NCBI RefSeq assembly: GCF_000321225.1
Contig: NW_004450302.1
Location: forward strand, 3,390,830 to 3,454,829
Source: Odobenus rosmarus divergens
Taxonomy: Eukaryota; Chordata; Mammalia; Carnivora; Odobenidae
Direction of reading: 5' to 3'
Length of the DNA stretch: 64,000 nt
The notes under the pieces: generated by a model
Told to the model about the DNA's origin: nothing
What the model saw: the letters and a program-made list of their open reading frames with translations, nothing else
The model's database searches: none
Translations under genes and position numbers: made by a program
Shown: positions 1 through 11,624 of the stretch, one piece after another
Position numbering within the stretch: position 1 is the first letter of the stretch
How the letters are laid out: every line of letters starts with the position of its first letter

Positions 1-217
1 TTACAGTCTCCCTGATACAGGAGCCAAGCAACAGGTGCCCTGGTGCTATTATTTTCCTTACAGTAGCATTAAGAGAGAGGGAACATTTTTGTATGCCCAG
101 GTCATTTGTCTCCTTCAGGCCAGAGGCCCAGCCCCATGGACATCTGGATTGAGCCATCCTCCTTTAGCACATCCCTGGCCCCCAAGCAGCAATGAGTTAG
201 AACAAAAGCTGCTTCCT

Positions 218-396
218 GGGGCGCCTGGGTGGCTCAGATGTTTAAGCATCTGCCTTCGGCTCAGGTCATGATCCCAGGGTCCTGGGATCAAGTCCCGCAT
301 CGGGCTCCCTGCTCCTTGGGAGCCTGCTTCTCCCTCTCTCTCTCTTTCTCCCTCTGTCTCTCATGAATAAATAAATAAAATCTTAAAAAAAAAAAA
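218..396 (+). mobile_element. Carnivore tRNA-Lys SINE
   Basis: SINE head, CT-rich middle and A tail, flanked by the 13-base target duplication aaaagctgcttcc at 204-216 and 397-409. Confidence 0.97.
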
Positions 397-430
397 AAAA
401 GCTGCTTCCCCCCAGGACCTCTCAAGTCTT

Positions 431-620
431 TTTTTTTTAAGATTTTATTTATTTATTTGAGAGAGAGAATGAGAGATAGAGAGCACGAGAGGGAAGAGGG
501 TCAGAGGGAGAAGCAGACCCCCCGCTGAGCAGGGAGCCCGATGCGGCACTCGATCCCGGGACTCCAGGATCATGACCTGGGCCGAAGGCAGTCGCTTAAC
601 CAACTGAGCCACCCAGGCAC
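431..620 (-). mobile_element. Carnivore tRNA-Lys SINE
   Basis: Reverse SINE with the 19-base duplication ccaggacctctcaagtctt at 412-430 and 621-639. Confidence 0.97.
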
Positions 621-892
621 CCAGGACCTCTCAAGTCTTATTAAACTCTATCAGCCTTCTCTTTACAAGTCTCAGCAGCCACTCCCTGCTAACCTGGGGG
701 TCCCCACCTACTCTCCTGCCCAACAATTTCATTGTCAAAAGTAATCTTGCAGCCTTGAGGAATCAAAGGAGGAGAGGCATTAAATTCTAAGGACAAAGCC
801 TAAGGAGAATACAAAAGAGTGAAGGGTGCTGCCAACATCCTGAGCCATACATACACCCTGGTGTAAGGGCCTCTGCAGTCAGAGAAATGACT

Positions 893-1205
893 TTTATTTA
901 TTTATTTGTTTGAGTTATTCCATACACCATCGCACTGAATGCTCACAACCATCGCCCAGTGTGGAGCCCAGCATAAGGCCTGAACTCACGGCCCTGCAAT
1001 CAAGACCTGAGCTGAGATCAAGAGTCGGATGCCCAACTGACTGAGCCACCCAGGCGAAGCATCTGATTCTTTGATCTCAGCTCAGGTCTTGACCTCAGGG
1101 TCATGAGTTCAAGCTCTGCATTGGGCCCCACACTGGGCGTAGAGCCTACTTAAAAAAAAAAAAAAAGAATCGGATGCTTAACCGAATGGGCCACCCAGGC
1201 ACCCC
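893..1205. mobile_element. Nested older SINE pieces
   Basis: An antisense diverged SINE (893-1057) followed by a sense piece ending in an A run at about 1166 and an antisense head to 1205. A younger SINE appears to have landed in an older one. Confidence 0.75.
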
Positions 1206-1235
1206 CAGAGATGTGACTCTAAATCACTTGCTAAG

Positions 1236-1444
1236 GGGCGCCTGGGTGGCTCAGATGGTTAAGCGTCTGCCTTCGGCTCAGGTCATGATCCCAGGGTCCT
1301 AGGATCGAGCCTCACATCAGGCTCCTGGCTCAGCGGGGAGCCTGCTTCTCCCTCTCCCTCTGCCTCTCTCCCTGCTCATGCTCTCTCTCTCTCTCTCTCG
1401 CTCGCTCTCTGTATCTCTGTGTCTCAAATGAATAAATAACATCT

Positions 1445-1494
<50 letters not shown>
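1236..1494 (+). mobile_element. Carnivore SINE with expanded AAAT tail
   Basis: Duplication aaatcacttgctaag at 1221-1235 and 1495-1509. The tail has grown into about 13 AAAT units. Confidence 0.97.
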
Positions 1495-1501
<7 letters not shown>

Positions 1502-1872
1502 TTGCTAAGAGGCAGCTGAAGTTTCCTTCCATTTTAGTGTGGGGTTTGATCTTGGATCTTCCCAGCCAGACAAAGCCAACCAAACCCTGGTTAGATAGCA
1601 TGAAAATGCACTTCATCGGCCACCAGGGGGAGGGAATGAGCCCTGGGATGGCTTTGTGCAAACACATTGCAGGTTATTTGGAAAATCTCAAAGAAGGGAC
1701 CATATTTCATTTCCACTTCTGAAGGGCTCTACAGGTAAACTACTCTTCTTACCCCTGAAGGTGCAGCAGAGCATGGAAAATATTTAGGGCTTTCTTTTGC
1801 AAAGCTGAATTCAAATACAGGTGTCAAGAAACTGGAGGAAAGAATCATTTGGTGATTGATTAAGAACAGAGA

Positions 1873-1928
1873 GTGGAACATGTTTAAAGTTTTAACTGAA
1901 GTGGAACATGTTTAAAGTTTTAACCGAG
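1873..1928 (+). repeat. 28-base tandem duplication
   Basis: Two consecutive copies (1873-1900 and 1901-1928) starting GTGGAACATGTTTAAAG and differing at about one base. Confidence 0.9.
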
Positions 1929-2271
1929 TTTTTTTCATCCTGACCTTCAGAGCCTGGACTGTTCTTTCAGTCTGTAGTACTATATATGGCACTGAAGAGC
2001 TATCCTATTGTGTCTGCTGTGGACTTCCTTCTCCTCTCCCAAATAATAGGTTTTCCTGCATCTCCTCGCCTTTTCATCTTTTGGTCCTCATTCCCCTACC
2101 AGAAGAATCTCTCTGGAGGCTTCCAGTATCCAGCTCTTGGAAAAGGTCAAAGTAGATGGGGGGAGAAGATGTGGAGGTTAAGACCTCTGGATCTTGCTTC
2201 CACCTTTGCTTCTTTGACTTTGTATGTCATAAGAAGCCAAGTAATATCTCCTTCCTTATTTCCTGTCTTTT

Positions 2272-2320
2272 TTTTTTAGTATAGTTGATACACAACGTTA
2301 CATTAGTTTCAGGTGTGCCC
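2272..2320 (-). mobile_element. Tiny L1 3' end
   Basis: About 50 bases of antisense L1 3' sequence (AGTATAGTTGATACACAACG) after a T run, flanked by near-identical ttcctgtctttt copies. Confidence 0.65.
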
Positions 2321-2699
2321 TCATTCCCTGTCTTTTCTGTGATTAAAAGACCACTAGGAAGAGAAAAACTTCACATCTAGAAAAGTGCTTTGAGCTTTGA
2401 TGCAGGCAGGATAAATTAAGATGCTTTTTATGGCCTTTTGGCTTTCCATTCTAGCCACCCTTGAAATTTCAGTACAGGGACTGAATGGGTTCTTAGCAAG
2501 ACATGGACTAACAAGGGAGGGATGTGGGCGCTCAATTGCTCAAGGGCTGTGCCAGTAAAAAGTGCTGAGAATGACTGGCCCCATTCTCTGGAAACACTAA
2601 GAATCTTGCTGACTCTGATGACATTTTTTATTCTGCTAAAAGCTGAGAGGAAGGTGCAATTTACGGGGCAGGCTCATGTCCAGCCATTTTCCGCACAAT

Positions 2700-3010
2700 A
2701 CTCAGTGTATCACCAGCAAAGACTGATGGATCTGGATCCAAATCCCAGCTCTACTTACTAGCAGGTGACTGTGGGTGAGAAACTGAGCCTCTCTGTCTTC
2801 TCATAACTAAAATGAGGATAATAATATCTATCTTGTGGGGTTATTTTAAAGATTAAATGAGTTCATATTTATAATGCTCTTAAAGCAGTGCTTGGTTCAA
2901 AATAAAAGCTCTATTGTAAAATGAAAATATGACAGTAGGGTTCGTGTACCTATTAAATAACTTTTTGAAGTGCCTGGTACATGCTGGTGCTTAACAAAGG
3001 TTAGCTCCCT
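2700..3010 (+). repeat. MIR
   Basis: MIR core: GGTGACTGTGGGTGAGAAAC, AAAATGAGGATAATAATATC, TAAATGAGTTCATA, AGCAGTGCTTGGTTC. Confidence 0.8.
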
Positions 3011-3880
3011 TCCCACCTCATCCCCAAATGTAAGTTAATTTTTCCTAGCATTCAAATCCCAAAGGAGAACATTCCTCAAGCCTAGAAGAATTCTCCTTCA
3101 GGAGGTGAGAAATAATAACTGGAAGGGGGAGGAGGGCTGGAGAGGAGGGGTAGGGTTCTTTGCAGAGGGCTGTGCTGGCTATCCAAAACAGAAGTGTCTC
3201 TCTGGAAGATTTCTCCAGACAAAGGAAGAAAGGTGATCAGGAGAAGGACCCAGTGATGGGGAAGGAGGCAGAGAGAGTTTTGCGATTCCCAGGGATCTCT
3301 GGTTATCTAAGGAACAGCTCCCTGGGCGCACCGGGTTTGGAAAATCGAGGGAGGGCAGGAAGTGAAGGAAAGTGGGGACAGGAGGGAAAATGGAGCTAGG
3401 AAAAGAAGAGTTGGCGTGTGGGCAAGGTCTTGGCATCGGAGTTTTGAGGATGAGAAAGGGAGTGAGGGTATTGGAGAGCTGAACCCGAGTATGGGACTGG
3501 AAAGAGATGAGCTACTGCGCCAAGGAAGAGCAGGGACCGGGAGGGGAGTGGCTTTGGCGGTAGAGCGCCATTGGGGAGGGCGGAGGGGGTAGCCCTGGGG
3601 AACTGGGCAACGAGGGGGTCTCTGGGGGTATGACGGACCGGGTTTCCAGCGGGTAGACACTAGGTGGCCACGATCTAAGGCCAGCACCGGGTTTGGGGGG
3701 CTCTTACCCGCGATTCCTACTCCCCCGTCTTGCCCCCGCTCTGCTGCCGGTACCGCTCGCAACCACACCTGCGGGCCCCCTCCTCAAAAAGATTAAGGAG
3801 ACACGCTCCCATTGGCTGCCCGACAACCCGCAAGCCCAACCCTCGCCCCTCCTAACTTGGGGAACGCCCAGCCCTCATAT

Positions 3881-3888
3881 ATTTGCAT
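3881..3888 (+). promoter_or_regulatory. Octamer motif ATTTGCAT
   Basis: A perfect POU-factor octamer within a TATA-like AT run, flanked by two inverted CCAAT boxes about 70 and 25 bases away. Confidence 0.5.
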
Positions 3889-4117
3889 ATAGGGCTTTCT
3901 AGGTCTTCGATTGGCCCCAGCGGTAGGCTGCCGTGCCCCCTCCCCTCCCTCCCTCCCGAATGCAATTAACCGCCCCTGCTCTCTGAGAGGGCAGCGCCCG
4001 AGGTTGTCCCGGGAGACGCGGAGGACGCTTGGGCGGCGCTCCCGGCGCTCGGGGGCCCCACTACCGCCAGCCCAGCGCGGGTCCCCGCCCTCCCCGGCCC
4101 AAGCCGTCGGGGCGTCG

Positions 4118-4129
4118 TGCGCAGGCGCA
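4118..4129 (+). promoter_or_regulatory. NRF1-like site
   Basis: TGCGCAGGCGCA in the CpG island, close to the NRF1 consensus GCGCATGCGC with one mismatch at the centre. Confidence 0.45.
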
Positions 4130-4349
4130 GCCGGAGCCTCGGGGCCGAGCGGACTCGAACCGTCGGCCTCGTAAGCTGCGGCTGTTCCGGAGGGGAAGGC
4201 GGGCGGGGTGCGCTGAGCCGGGCCGCCCTGTCCTCAGGGCCGGGGCGGGGGGTGGGAGGGGGGAAGAGCCGAAACAGGGACCAGGGGCTGAAACCAGCAC
4301 CGGGGGAGCCCTGCAGAGAGCACCGGATTGAGACCCCAGTCAAGACCTC

Positions 4350-5890
4350 AGGCATGTGTCATCGTGGGCAGTTGATATCACCTCTCCGGGCTTAGCTTCT
4401 CTAACAGTAAAGTAGCTAATCGAAAACCTACAATGAATCGCTCTGGCTTCTTAAAGCATGATATCTCAGAGTGGGGGGTCTGGCCGAGAGAGAGGGCCGC
4501 CCAGGGCTCTGGGGTCTTGGCTTCTCACAGCGACATTTTGACTGTCGTCGGCAGGTAGGGAATCAGAATAGTGACTGGATTCAGATAATTGTGGTTTCCT
4601 TCCGTTTCCACCTGTCTAAGCCCAGACTAATGCGTGCCAGACTGCCTGCAAAGGATTGGCAGCCGGTAGAGCTGTTTCTGCCTGGATTAGTTCGGGATTG
4701 GTGAAAAAACGAAGGATCGATTTAAAATTTCTGAACCACAGTGTTTTTAGGAAACGGATTGAGCCAAAGATTCTTGTTGCCCATATCCATTCCTCTCCTT
4801 CTGGAGATTTCCAGATGCTTGAATTGATGCTACTGTAATGTACAATTAAAACAGTTAGCTGGCCCTCTCTCCCTTATACCCAACCCCCCCAAACTCGGGG
4901 GGGAGGGTGGAGATCTCCAGTCAGGCAGGCTCTGTCCTTGGACACATGGACACTCCAAAAATTGTGTAAACAAGTCTCATCAGAGGCCCATTTTGAAGCC
5001 CTAACTCCCACCCTTTATAAAACTGATATATAATAAACCTTTATGCCTAGCTATTTGGACAGTTACTCCCTACTGAGTGCTCTCATATGCATAGAAATAA
5101 ACTGTTACCTTTTGGACCCAAGTTGGAGGAAGTTTTCCTGCAAGCACAGGACGCTGCCCTTTTAACCTGCTGATCTGCCCAGGCAGGAGCCTAGAGGCAA
5201 AGGCATGGCTTAGCCCCAAGCGGACAATGAAAGTCTAGTTCAAGATGCTTAAATACCCCCTGCAGGGCCTGAGGTAGAACCAGCAGTCCGTCTGCTGTTC
5301 TTCCAGAAACCTCTCTGCCATCCTAGCCTCTTCCTCTTCCCTCTTACCCCTTCCCAACACGTGGCCCTGGGCTATCTTGCCCCACCTCCTCTCCAGGGCC
5401 CAGGAGGCCCAGGTGACCATCATCAACTGGCCACGGCAGATGCTTCCCTAGGGCAACTGTCCCAGCCCTCTTCCCCTTCCCCCACCCCGCCTCTTTCTTT
5501 CCCCAGTGTCCTACCAATCTGCTCTGCCAAGCTCCTGCTTTGGTCTCGGGTCCCTCTGGAGTGATATTGTGATGGAAATGAGGGAAAGGATGCGGGAGGG
5601 AGCAGCAAAGATTTACAGCTTCCAGAGGATTTCCATTAAAATCCCTGACAACTGGTTATTTATGAGAGGGTTGGCTGCAGCGGGAGTTAATAGGCCAGAG
5701 GCTGGCACCCCTGTCCTTTCAGGGGTGATGACAAGAACAAACACGGGGTGAACCATAGAGCTGCCCCCACTGGAGAGCAAAGCAGGCTCCAACCCTATCA
5801 GGCATCCCCTCCAGAGCCAGAGCGACAGCCAGGAAATCAGAAAGCACCAGTGATTTGTGCCAGGCAAACCCGAAACAGAAAAATCCCTGA
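4350..5890. other. Intergenic stretch without recognised elements
   Basis: No SINE and no recognisable exon. A C/G-run palindrome lies at about 4880-4910. AATAAA occurs near 5031 and 5095 in a sequence that could be an LTR relic. The section 5600-5750 is unique-looking and may be conserved non-coding DNA; that is a guess. Confidence 0.4.
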
Positions 5891-5895
5891 GGCCA

Positions 5896-6068
5896 GGGGC
5901 ACCTGGGGGGTTCAGTCGGTTAAGCGTCTGACTCTTGATTTCAGCTCAGGTCATGATCTCAGTGTCCTGAGATTGAGCCCAGCGTGGGGCTCAGTGCTCA
6001 GCAGGGAGTCTGCTTGAGATTCTCTCTCCCTCTCCCTCTGCCTCTCCCCATCCCCACCCCCACCCCCA

Positions 6069-6119
<51 letters not shown>

Positions 6120-6127
6120 ATCTTAAA
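5896..6127 (+). mobile_element. Carnivore SINE with expanded AAAT tail
   Basis: Typical head, then a long AAAT run from about 6067 to 6120. Confidence 0.93.
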
Positions 6128-6879
6128 AAGGAAAAAGAAGACAAATCCCCAAGGCAAACGTCAAGGGTTTTTCTGGGCCCGGGTGTGCAAGTTTGAAGGA
6201 GTGTGTTAGAGTGTCTCCCTTCCAGTGGCCAGAAAATTGGGACTGTGTCCCCTCCCCTGAGCTCAAGAGGCAAGAGTGTGCAAGCGGGACTGCAGGACAT
6301 AGGTATGAAACTTGTTTTCACTGTCTTTTTGTTCCTAAAGCACTTACCTGACTGAATAATAAGACAATAACAAAATTCTCAGAATGTTGTTTGTTCTACA
6401 GTTGACACACAAGACTCTTTTTCTCAGTTTGGGACTCTTCCTCTAAGTCGTTAATGGGGGAAAAAAAGAGTCTCACTTTTGTCTGTGCCAAAGAAAGTCT
6501 TGGTATACGTACTGACGACAGGATAGGGAGTGGAAATGAGACAAAGAATCTTAGAAGATTTTTTTTCCCATACCCCCAGATTTTATTTTATTTTTATTTT
6601 TTTGCTTTAAGTCTACAAGGTATGAGGGAATGTTTTGGATGTGTTTGTGTACAGTCACAGAATCAGAGTTCCTGTTAAATCAGAAAAGCTCTTATAACCG
6701 AGTATTTCCCTTGCATTTAGAAGAGGAAATCAAGGCTCAGAAAAATGTAGTGGCTTGACCAAGGCCTTGCAGCGGGCTCATAGAGCCCACTACTCCCTCC
6801 TTCACACACTCTTATTACTGTTAACTGGTGAAATAGAAACAGAAACTGCTGCCCAGCACTTCCGTTTTGACATATAGCT

Positions 6880-7016
6880 GACGGGGCCAACAGAGCCCCT
6901 GGGAATGGGCTGCTTGCCCATGAGCAATGGAGCTCCCAGGCTTCTCACTTTATCTTGTCTCTCTTTCTCTTTCTCTCTCTTTCTCAAATAAATAAAATCT
7001 TTAATTAAAAAAATGT
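6880..7016 (+). mobile_element. SINE 3' part
   Basis: Diverged copy, recognised by its CT-rich middle and AAATAAATAAAATCTTT tail; the tRNA head is poorly preserved. Confidence 0.7.
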
Positions 7017-7397
7017 ACACATGTTAAAGATTTTATGTAACTCAGTCAGTGAAGGAACCAGTCAGATAGTCAGATGGTTCAGCTGGTTCAAAAAAAGCAG
7101 CACAATTTGACGAAAGGAAAGCTGAAAGAAATTGTAAATGGATGCAAAACTTTTTTTTTCCACAAGGAAAGGAGGGAAAATAGTCAAACCTCTACCAGAC
7201 CAGACAGGAATTCCTTGCCTATCAGTTACCTACAATTTACAGAGTTGTAAAATAATTCTCATAGAATCAATTCATACCAGCTAATCAAGGAAGGGTGTCC
7301 AACAGAGAGATCTTTCTCTACAGACAACAGTTTTGAAAATATGGGTGGGATTATGAAATGTCTCTCTCTCTTTTTGTTTTACTTAATGCAATTTTTT

Positions 7398-7569
7398 TTA
7401 AAGATTTTATTTATTTATGTGAGAGAGAGAATGAGAGAGGAGGGTGAGAAGGAGAAGCAGACTCTCTGCTGAGCAGGGAGCCCGATGTGGGACTCGATCC
7501 CGGGACTCCAGGATCATGACCTGAGCCGAAGGCAGTCGCTTAACCAACTGAGCCACCCAGGTGCCCCCT
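7398..7569 (-). mobile_element. Carnivore tRNA-Lys SINE
   Basis: Duplication acttaatgcaattttt on both sides (from 7381 and from 7570). Confidence 0.95.
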
Positions 7570-8176
7570 ACTTAATGCAATTTTTTAAAACAAAGATAGC
7601 CCTCCCAAATTCTTACAGGGACCACTTTTAAATATTAACATTCCCTGAAGTGTTTAACAGGTGACTTGGTTTGCCCACACATTCTAGAAACATGGGGTTA
7701 ATGTGAGGCATACCTAGCTCCTATTTCTCCACAAGTTTATAAAACACCATACTTGACCTGCATATGGTGAAAGCCTAACAGCATCCCAACTTAGTTAGTA
7801 GTCTCCTTCTTTCCAATGATTATTCAATCCTTCTCTTTCTCAAACCTGGGCATAGAAACTCTCTCTACTCTGTAAGGCATCCAGTTGCAGAGTTCTAGGT
7901 GGTTACAGAGACAGCAAACTTCAAGGATAACTTTCCTTACACCCTCTTTTTTGCATGGACTTGAGAGTCCAAAGGCCAGAGTCATTGCCACTGGGTAGAG
8001 CTGGGCAGGGCTGGAGCTGACAGCAGAGGTGAAACTAAGCAGCAGAGCGGCTTGGACACCTTGTAGGCTACCTCCCTCTTCTCCTTCCCATAGCCCACAC
8101 CCCTGTCACCCAGATGCTGTAGATAATGCACCAGCGAGGACAGTGATCACATATGTCTATTTAAATTGCAGTCTGA

Positions 8177-8397
8177 GGTGCGCCTGGGTGGCTCAGTTGG
8201 TTAAGCGGTTAAGCGTCCAACTCTTGATTTCGGCTCAGTTTGTGATCTCAGTGTCGTGAGATCGAGCTCCGAGTGGGGCTCACGCTCAGGGAGGAGTCTG
8301 CTTGGGATTCCCTCCCTCCCTCTTCTTCTGTCCCTCCCCCTGCTCATGCACTCTCTCTCTCAAATAAAGAAATAAATAAAAATCTTTTTTAAAAAAT
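8177..8397 (+). mobile_element. Carnivore SINE
   Basis: Complete head-to-tail copy, directly followed by another. Confidence 0.93.
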
Positions 8398-8632
8398 AGG
8401 GGCACCTGGGTGGCTCGGTCAGTTAAGCGGCTGCCTTCCGCTCAGGTTATGATTCCAGGGTCCTGGGATCGAGTCCCCAGTCAGGCTCCTTGCTCAGCAG
8501 GGAGCCTGCTTCTCCCTCTGCCTGCTCTGCCTGCCTCTCCCACTGCTTGTGCTCGCTCTCTCTCTCTCTCTGACAAATAAAATCTTTTAAAAAAATAAAA
8601 TAAAATAAATAAAAATAAATAAATAAATTTCA
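8398..8632 (+). mobile_element. Carnivore SINE
   Basis: Second of a tandem pair, beginning in the A tail of the preceding copy. Confidence 0.93.
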
Positions 8633-9119
8633 GTTCGATAGGGAATTTCATGTCTGTGTGGGTTCCCCATACATACATACATATGCTATTAAATCTGATT
8701 TTCTCCTGTAAAATAAATTTAAACTCCATTAAAAACCCAGTTCCCAGTTGCAATAGCCACAGCTCAAGCGCTCGATAGCCATATGTAGTTAGTGGTTACC
8801 AGATCAGACAGTGCAGATACTGAGCATTTCCATCGCCACAGAGAATTCTACTGGACAGCACAACTGTAGTGGACAGCGCAACTGTAGATGACTACCCCCT
8901 CCCTCCACGTCAGTCAAATTTCTCTCCCATCCCTTTTTCTGCAGGCCAAGCTTGGTATTCAAATAAATGTCTCCTTTGACAAAGACTCTCTCTTTGACCA
9001 ACTTTAGTCAGCTAGGTTCCTCTGAGCCCTTTTCTTGACTAGGCTTCAACCTTGGGCTTCTATGTCCTTGCCAAATCTGTAGCTGGGGCTCAGGGGTGCA
9101 AAGGCACCTGGTTCTGGGG

Positions 9120-9540
9120 CCCCCAAACAGACCAGGTTCTGCCACTCACCACTGACAAAATCCAAAGGCAGAGACACGAGTCATAGAGAAACAAGAAAGG
9201 AATTTATTTCGGGGAGGCCAACACGAGGAAGACAGTGGACAGGTTCAAAGACCGTCTCCAAAGTCCTGAAAATACTTGCAGGCTTATATAGGGAAAATGT
9301 GAGACAAAGGTTGGTGGGTACAAACAGGTGGGCAGTAAAGGTCAGGTTGATCATTGTCTTGGGGTTAGTCATGCAGAGTCCTGCTGGCTCTGGGCAGTTC
9401 TTGTTGCTTGAGGGGGTAGTTTCAGTTCCCATCATAGGATGCTTTACCTGCAGGGTCTTTTGCCTTGAGTTAAGAGATAGGCGGGAAAGAACTTAATTAG
9501 AAAGGACAGACTGAGGTCAAAATGGAGGTAGTTGAAGTCC
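9120..9540 (-). mobile_element. Probable antisense LTR, family unassigned
   Basis: Antisense AATAAATTCC signal near 9200 and a TATA-like TTATATAGGG near 9284 fit an LTR read from the minus strand. It abuts the sense LTR that follows. The family was not identified. Confidence 0.4.
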
Positions 9541-9544
9541 TCTT

Positions 9545-9868
9545 TTAAGTCCAATTTCAGCAAAAATCCTAAATCAGCTTAGAGAGAATCCTTATTCTTG
9601 ATATCTGATCAATCCCTAGTCTGCCTCAGTAAGAATCCTATTAAATCAGCTTAGCAAGAATCCCCCATTCTTGATGTCTCCTCTTAGTAATTTTCCACCC
9701 ACTGACTCCCTCATCCTCCTTGCTGGCTATAAATCCCCACTTGTTCCCATTGTTTCTGGAACTGAGCACAATCTCTCTTCCCTTTTGTAATATTCCTATT
9801 GCAATAGGCCCAAATAAAGTTTTCCTTACTGTTTTAATAGGCTTCAGAATAATTTTTTCTCTATTACC
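9545..9868 (+). mobile_element. Retroviral-type LTR, sense
   Basis: It has a TATA-like GCTATAAATCCCC near 9725, GAGCACAATCTCTCTTCCC, then GCCCAAATAAAG as polyadenylation signal near 9812. A related copy lies inverted at 11625-11962. No viral gene was seen between them. Confidence 0.7.
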
Positions 9869-9994
9869 TTTTTTTGAAACCTTAAAATTAATTCCATGCT
9901 ACCTTACCACTGTGTAAATTCCTCTTATAAAGCCACTATCATGTGGTACCATATTCATTTATGCACTGGTCTTCCCTTATGGATTACTGGACTC

Positions 9995-10215
9995 TCGTAA
10001 AGAGTAGAGTGTCATGATTAAGAGCATAGTCGCTTGAGTCAGAATGCTTGGTTCAAAGCCTTCTGATGACACTAGCCGGGTGAGCTTGCACAAGTAACTT
10101 TGTATCTCTAAGCCTCAATTGTCTTATCTGTGAAATGGGGATAATAAAAGAGCTTCCCTTGTAAGGAGTCAATGAGAAAACCTACTGTGTCAGGCACAGA
10201 ATAACTACTCCTAGC
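9995..10215 (+). repeat. MIR
   Basis: Has the MIR order GATTAAGAGCATAG, GCACAAGTAACTTTG, GTGAAATGGGGATAATAA. Confidence 0.8.
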
Positions 10216-10446
10216 TCCAGTCTTTTTCACAGTTCCTAACACTTGAAGATAAATTGGAGGATTTTCTCTGTAGGTCTGAATATCAATTCGCATTCCTTCA
10301 ATATCCAGTTATAAATGGTTGTCCCTGTAGCCTTCTCTTGGCACTCCTATTGGAAATAAATCAGACTAATTAATTTTTTTTATTCTATGCTGTCAAATTT
10401 AGCTTCCCCAAATATCAACAAAACAACCTGCTGATAAGACAAAACT

Positions 10447-10613
10447 GAGGGATGCCGGGGTGGCTCAGTTGGTTGAGCAGCTGACTCTTGATTTCGGCTC
10501 AGGTCATGATCTGAGAGTCCTGGGATCCAGCCCCGTGTTCGGCTCCATGCTCAGCAGGGAGTCCGCTTCAGGATTCTCTCTCTCCCTCTGCCCTTCCCCC
10601 GCCCTCAAAAAAA
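10447..10613 (+). mobile_element. Carnivore SINE
   Basis: Head with several changes and a short A tail. Confidence 0.9.
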
Positions 10614-10916
10614 CCTGGGATTATTCTTACCTTAGTGAGGAAGAGCACTGTCCTGGCAAAGTTGTAACAGCAGCTCAGAGGCAGAAGGACAAAAATGGTA
10701 TTTATTGAGTCTTTGAAGTTTGGTTTGGGGAAGGGGTGGATCTTTCAATGTGAGGGTAAAGGCAAAAGTTGATTAGGATAGGGTAAGAGTCATGATATAA
10801 CAGCTTAGGATTGGTGGACACAGCCAAGCAAGGATTTTGAGGCCAGGGGTTCTAAGAGTCTTGAAAAGTATAGAACTATCATCATGTGATGCTTTCTATT
10901 GAAGAACTGGTGGTTC

Positions 10917-11106
10917 AGGGATGCTTGGGTGGCTCAGTTAAGTGTCTGCCTTCGGCTCAGGTCATGATCCCCAGCGTCCTGGGATCGAGCCCCACATCGG
11001 GCTCCCTGCTCTGCGGGGAGCCTGCTTCTCCCTCTCCAGCTCCCCCATGTTCCCTCTCTCGCTAGCTCTCTCTGTCGAATAAATAAATAAAATATTTAAA
11101 AAAAAT
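10917..11106 (+). mobile_element. Carnivore SINE
   Basis: Duplication tggtggttc at 10908-10916 and 11107-11115. Confidence 0.94.
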
Positions 11107-11624
11107 TGGTGGTTCCTCTAGGCGACTCCTAAAATGCACAATGGATTCATTTGCATTTTTAACATCCAGGCAAAAGTTTCATGAAATAGTTGTGTTAATA
11201 TGGACAGTAAGGTGTGTGGGTGTAGGAGGTGTCAATTCTAAGGGCTTTTTAAAAAGCTACTAGGTAAAATTAAAGGAGATGTATCCAGGATACTGAGGAC
11301 ACTTATCCCTGTAGACAGAGTTTAAAATGGAAGAGCATAATTTTGGTAATGCAGAAGGTGATTTAAACTTTCAACAGAACCCCCGGTAAAAGTTTACTGG
11401 TTTACTTATTTCCCGCCATCCATTCTTCTCAGTTGAATGCCACCAATTTTGTGATAAGGCAGTAAAAGGAATGCTCATTCTCCTGCCTGAAACATAAAGT
11501 GTCTTCAGGTGCATAAATTCCCCAGTTAGACTGCATAGAAAGTTTCTTCCCAGATTTAGAAGGATGCTACTCCTTGGAGAAGAGGCACTTCTAAATTTAA
11601 CCATCCATAGATAGCATGTGCGGT

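Larger units (their letters stand above)
1511..3680. other. Intergenic stretch
   Basis: Apart from a 28-base tandem duplication, a tiny L1 scrap and one MIR, nothing was recognised. From 3.1 kb the sequence becomes G-rich and leads into the CpG island. Confidence 0.5.
3690..4310. promoter_or_regulatory. CpG island without recognised gene
   Basis: The stretch is CpG- and GC-rich. It contains ATTGG (inverted CCAAT) at 3811-3815 and 3910-3914, an octamer ATTTGCAT at 3881-3888 beside a TATA-like run, and an NRF1-like TGCGCAGGCGCA at 4118-4129. A donor-like CTC|GTAAGC lies near 4170 on the + strand. It is 8 kb upstream of the CALCOCO2 promoter. Mammalian gene order (HOXB13, TTLL6, CALCOCO2, ATP5MC1) makes a leftward TTLL6 promoter plausible, but no TTLL6 coding sequence was recognised. 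Confidence 0.6.

Noticed and set aside
1236..1498. Regularly spaced direct repeats (CRISPR-like)
   Set aside because: The repeated units are SINE AAAT tails and dispersed SINE copies in a mammalian genome.
3307..3768. Long minus-strand open frame of 153 codons
   Set aside because: Proline/serine-rich text produced by GC-rich DNA; no domain, no plausible splice context and no family recognised.
3690..4310. Histone gene behind the octamer/CCAAT promoter
   Set aside because: No histone coding sequence or 3' stem-loop on either strand within reach.
5010..5130. Two AATAAA signals as the end of a gene
   Set aside because: No upstream exon on the + strand; better explained as an old LTR or chance AT-rich text.
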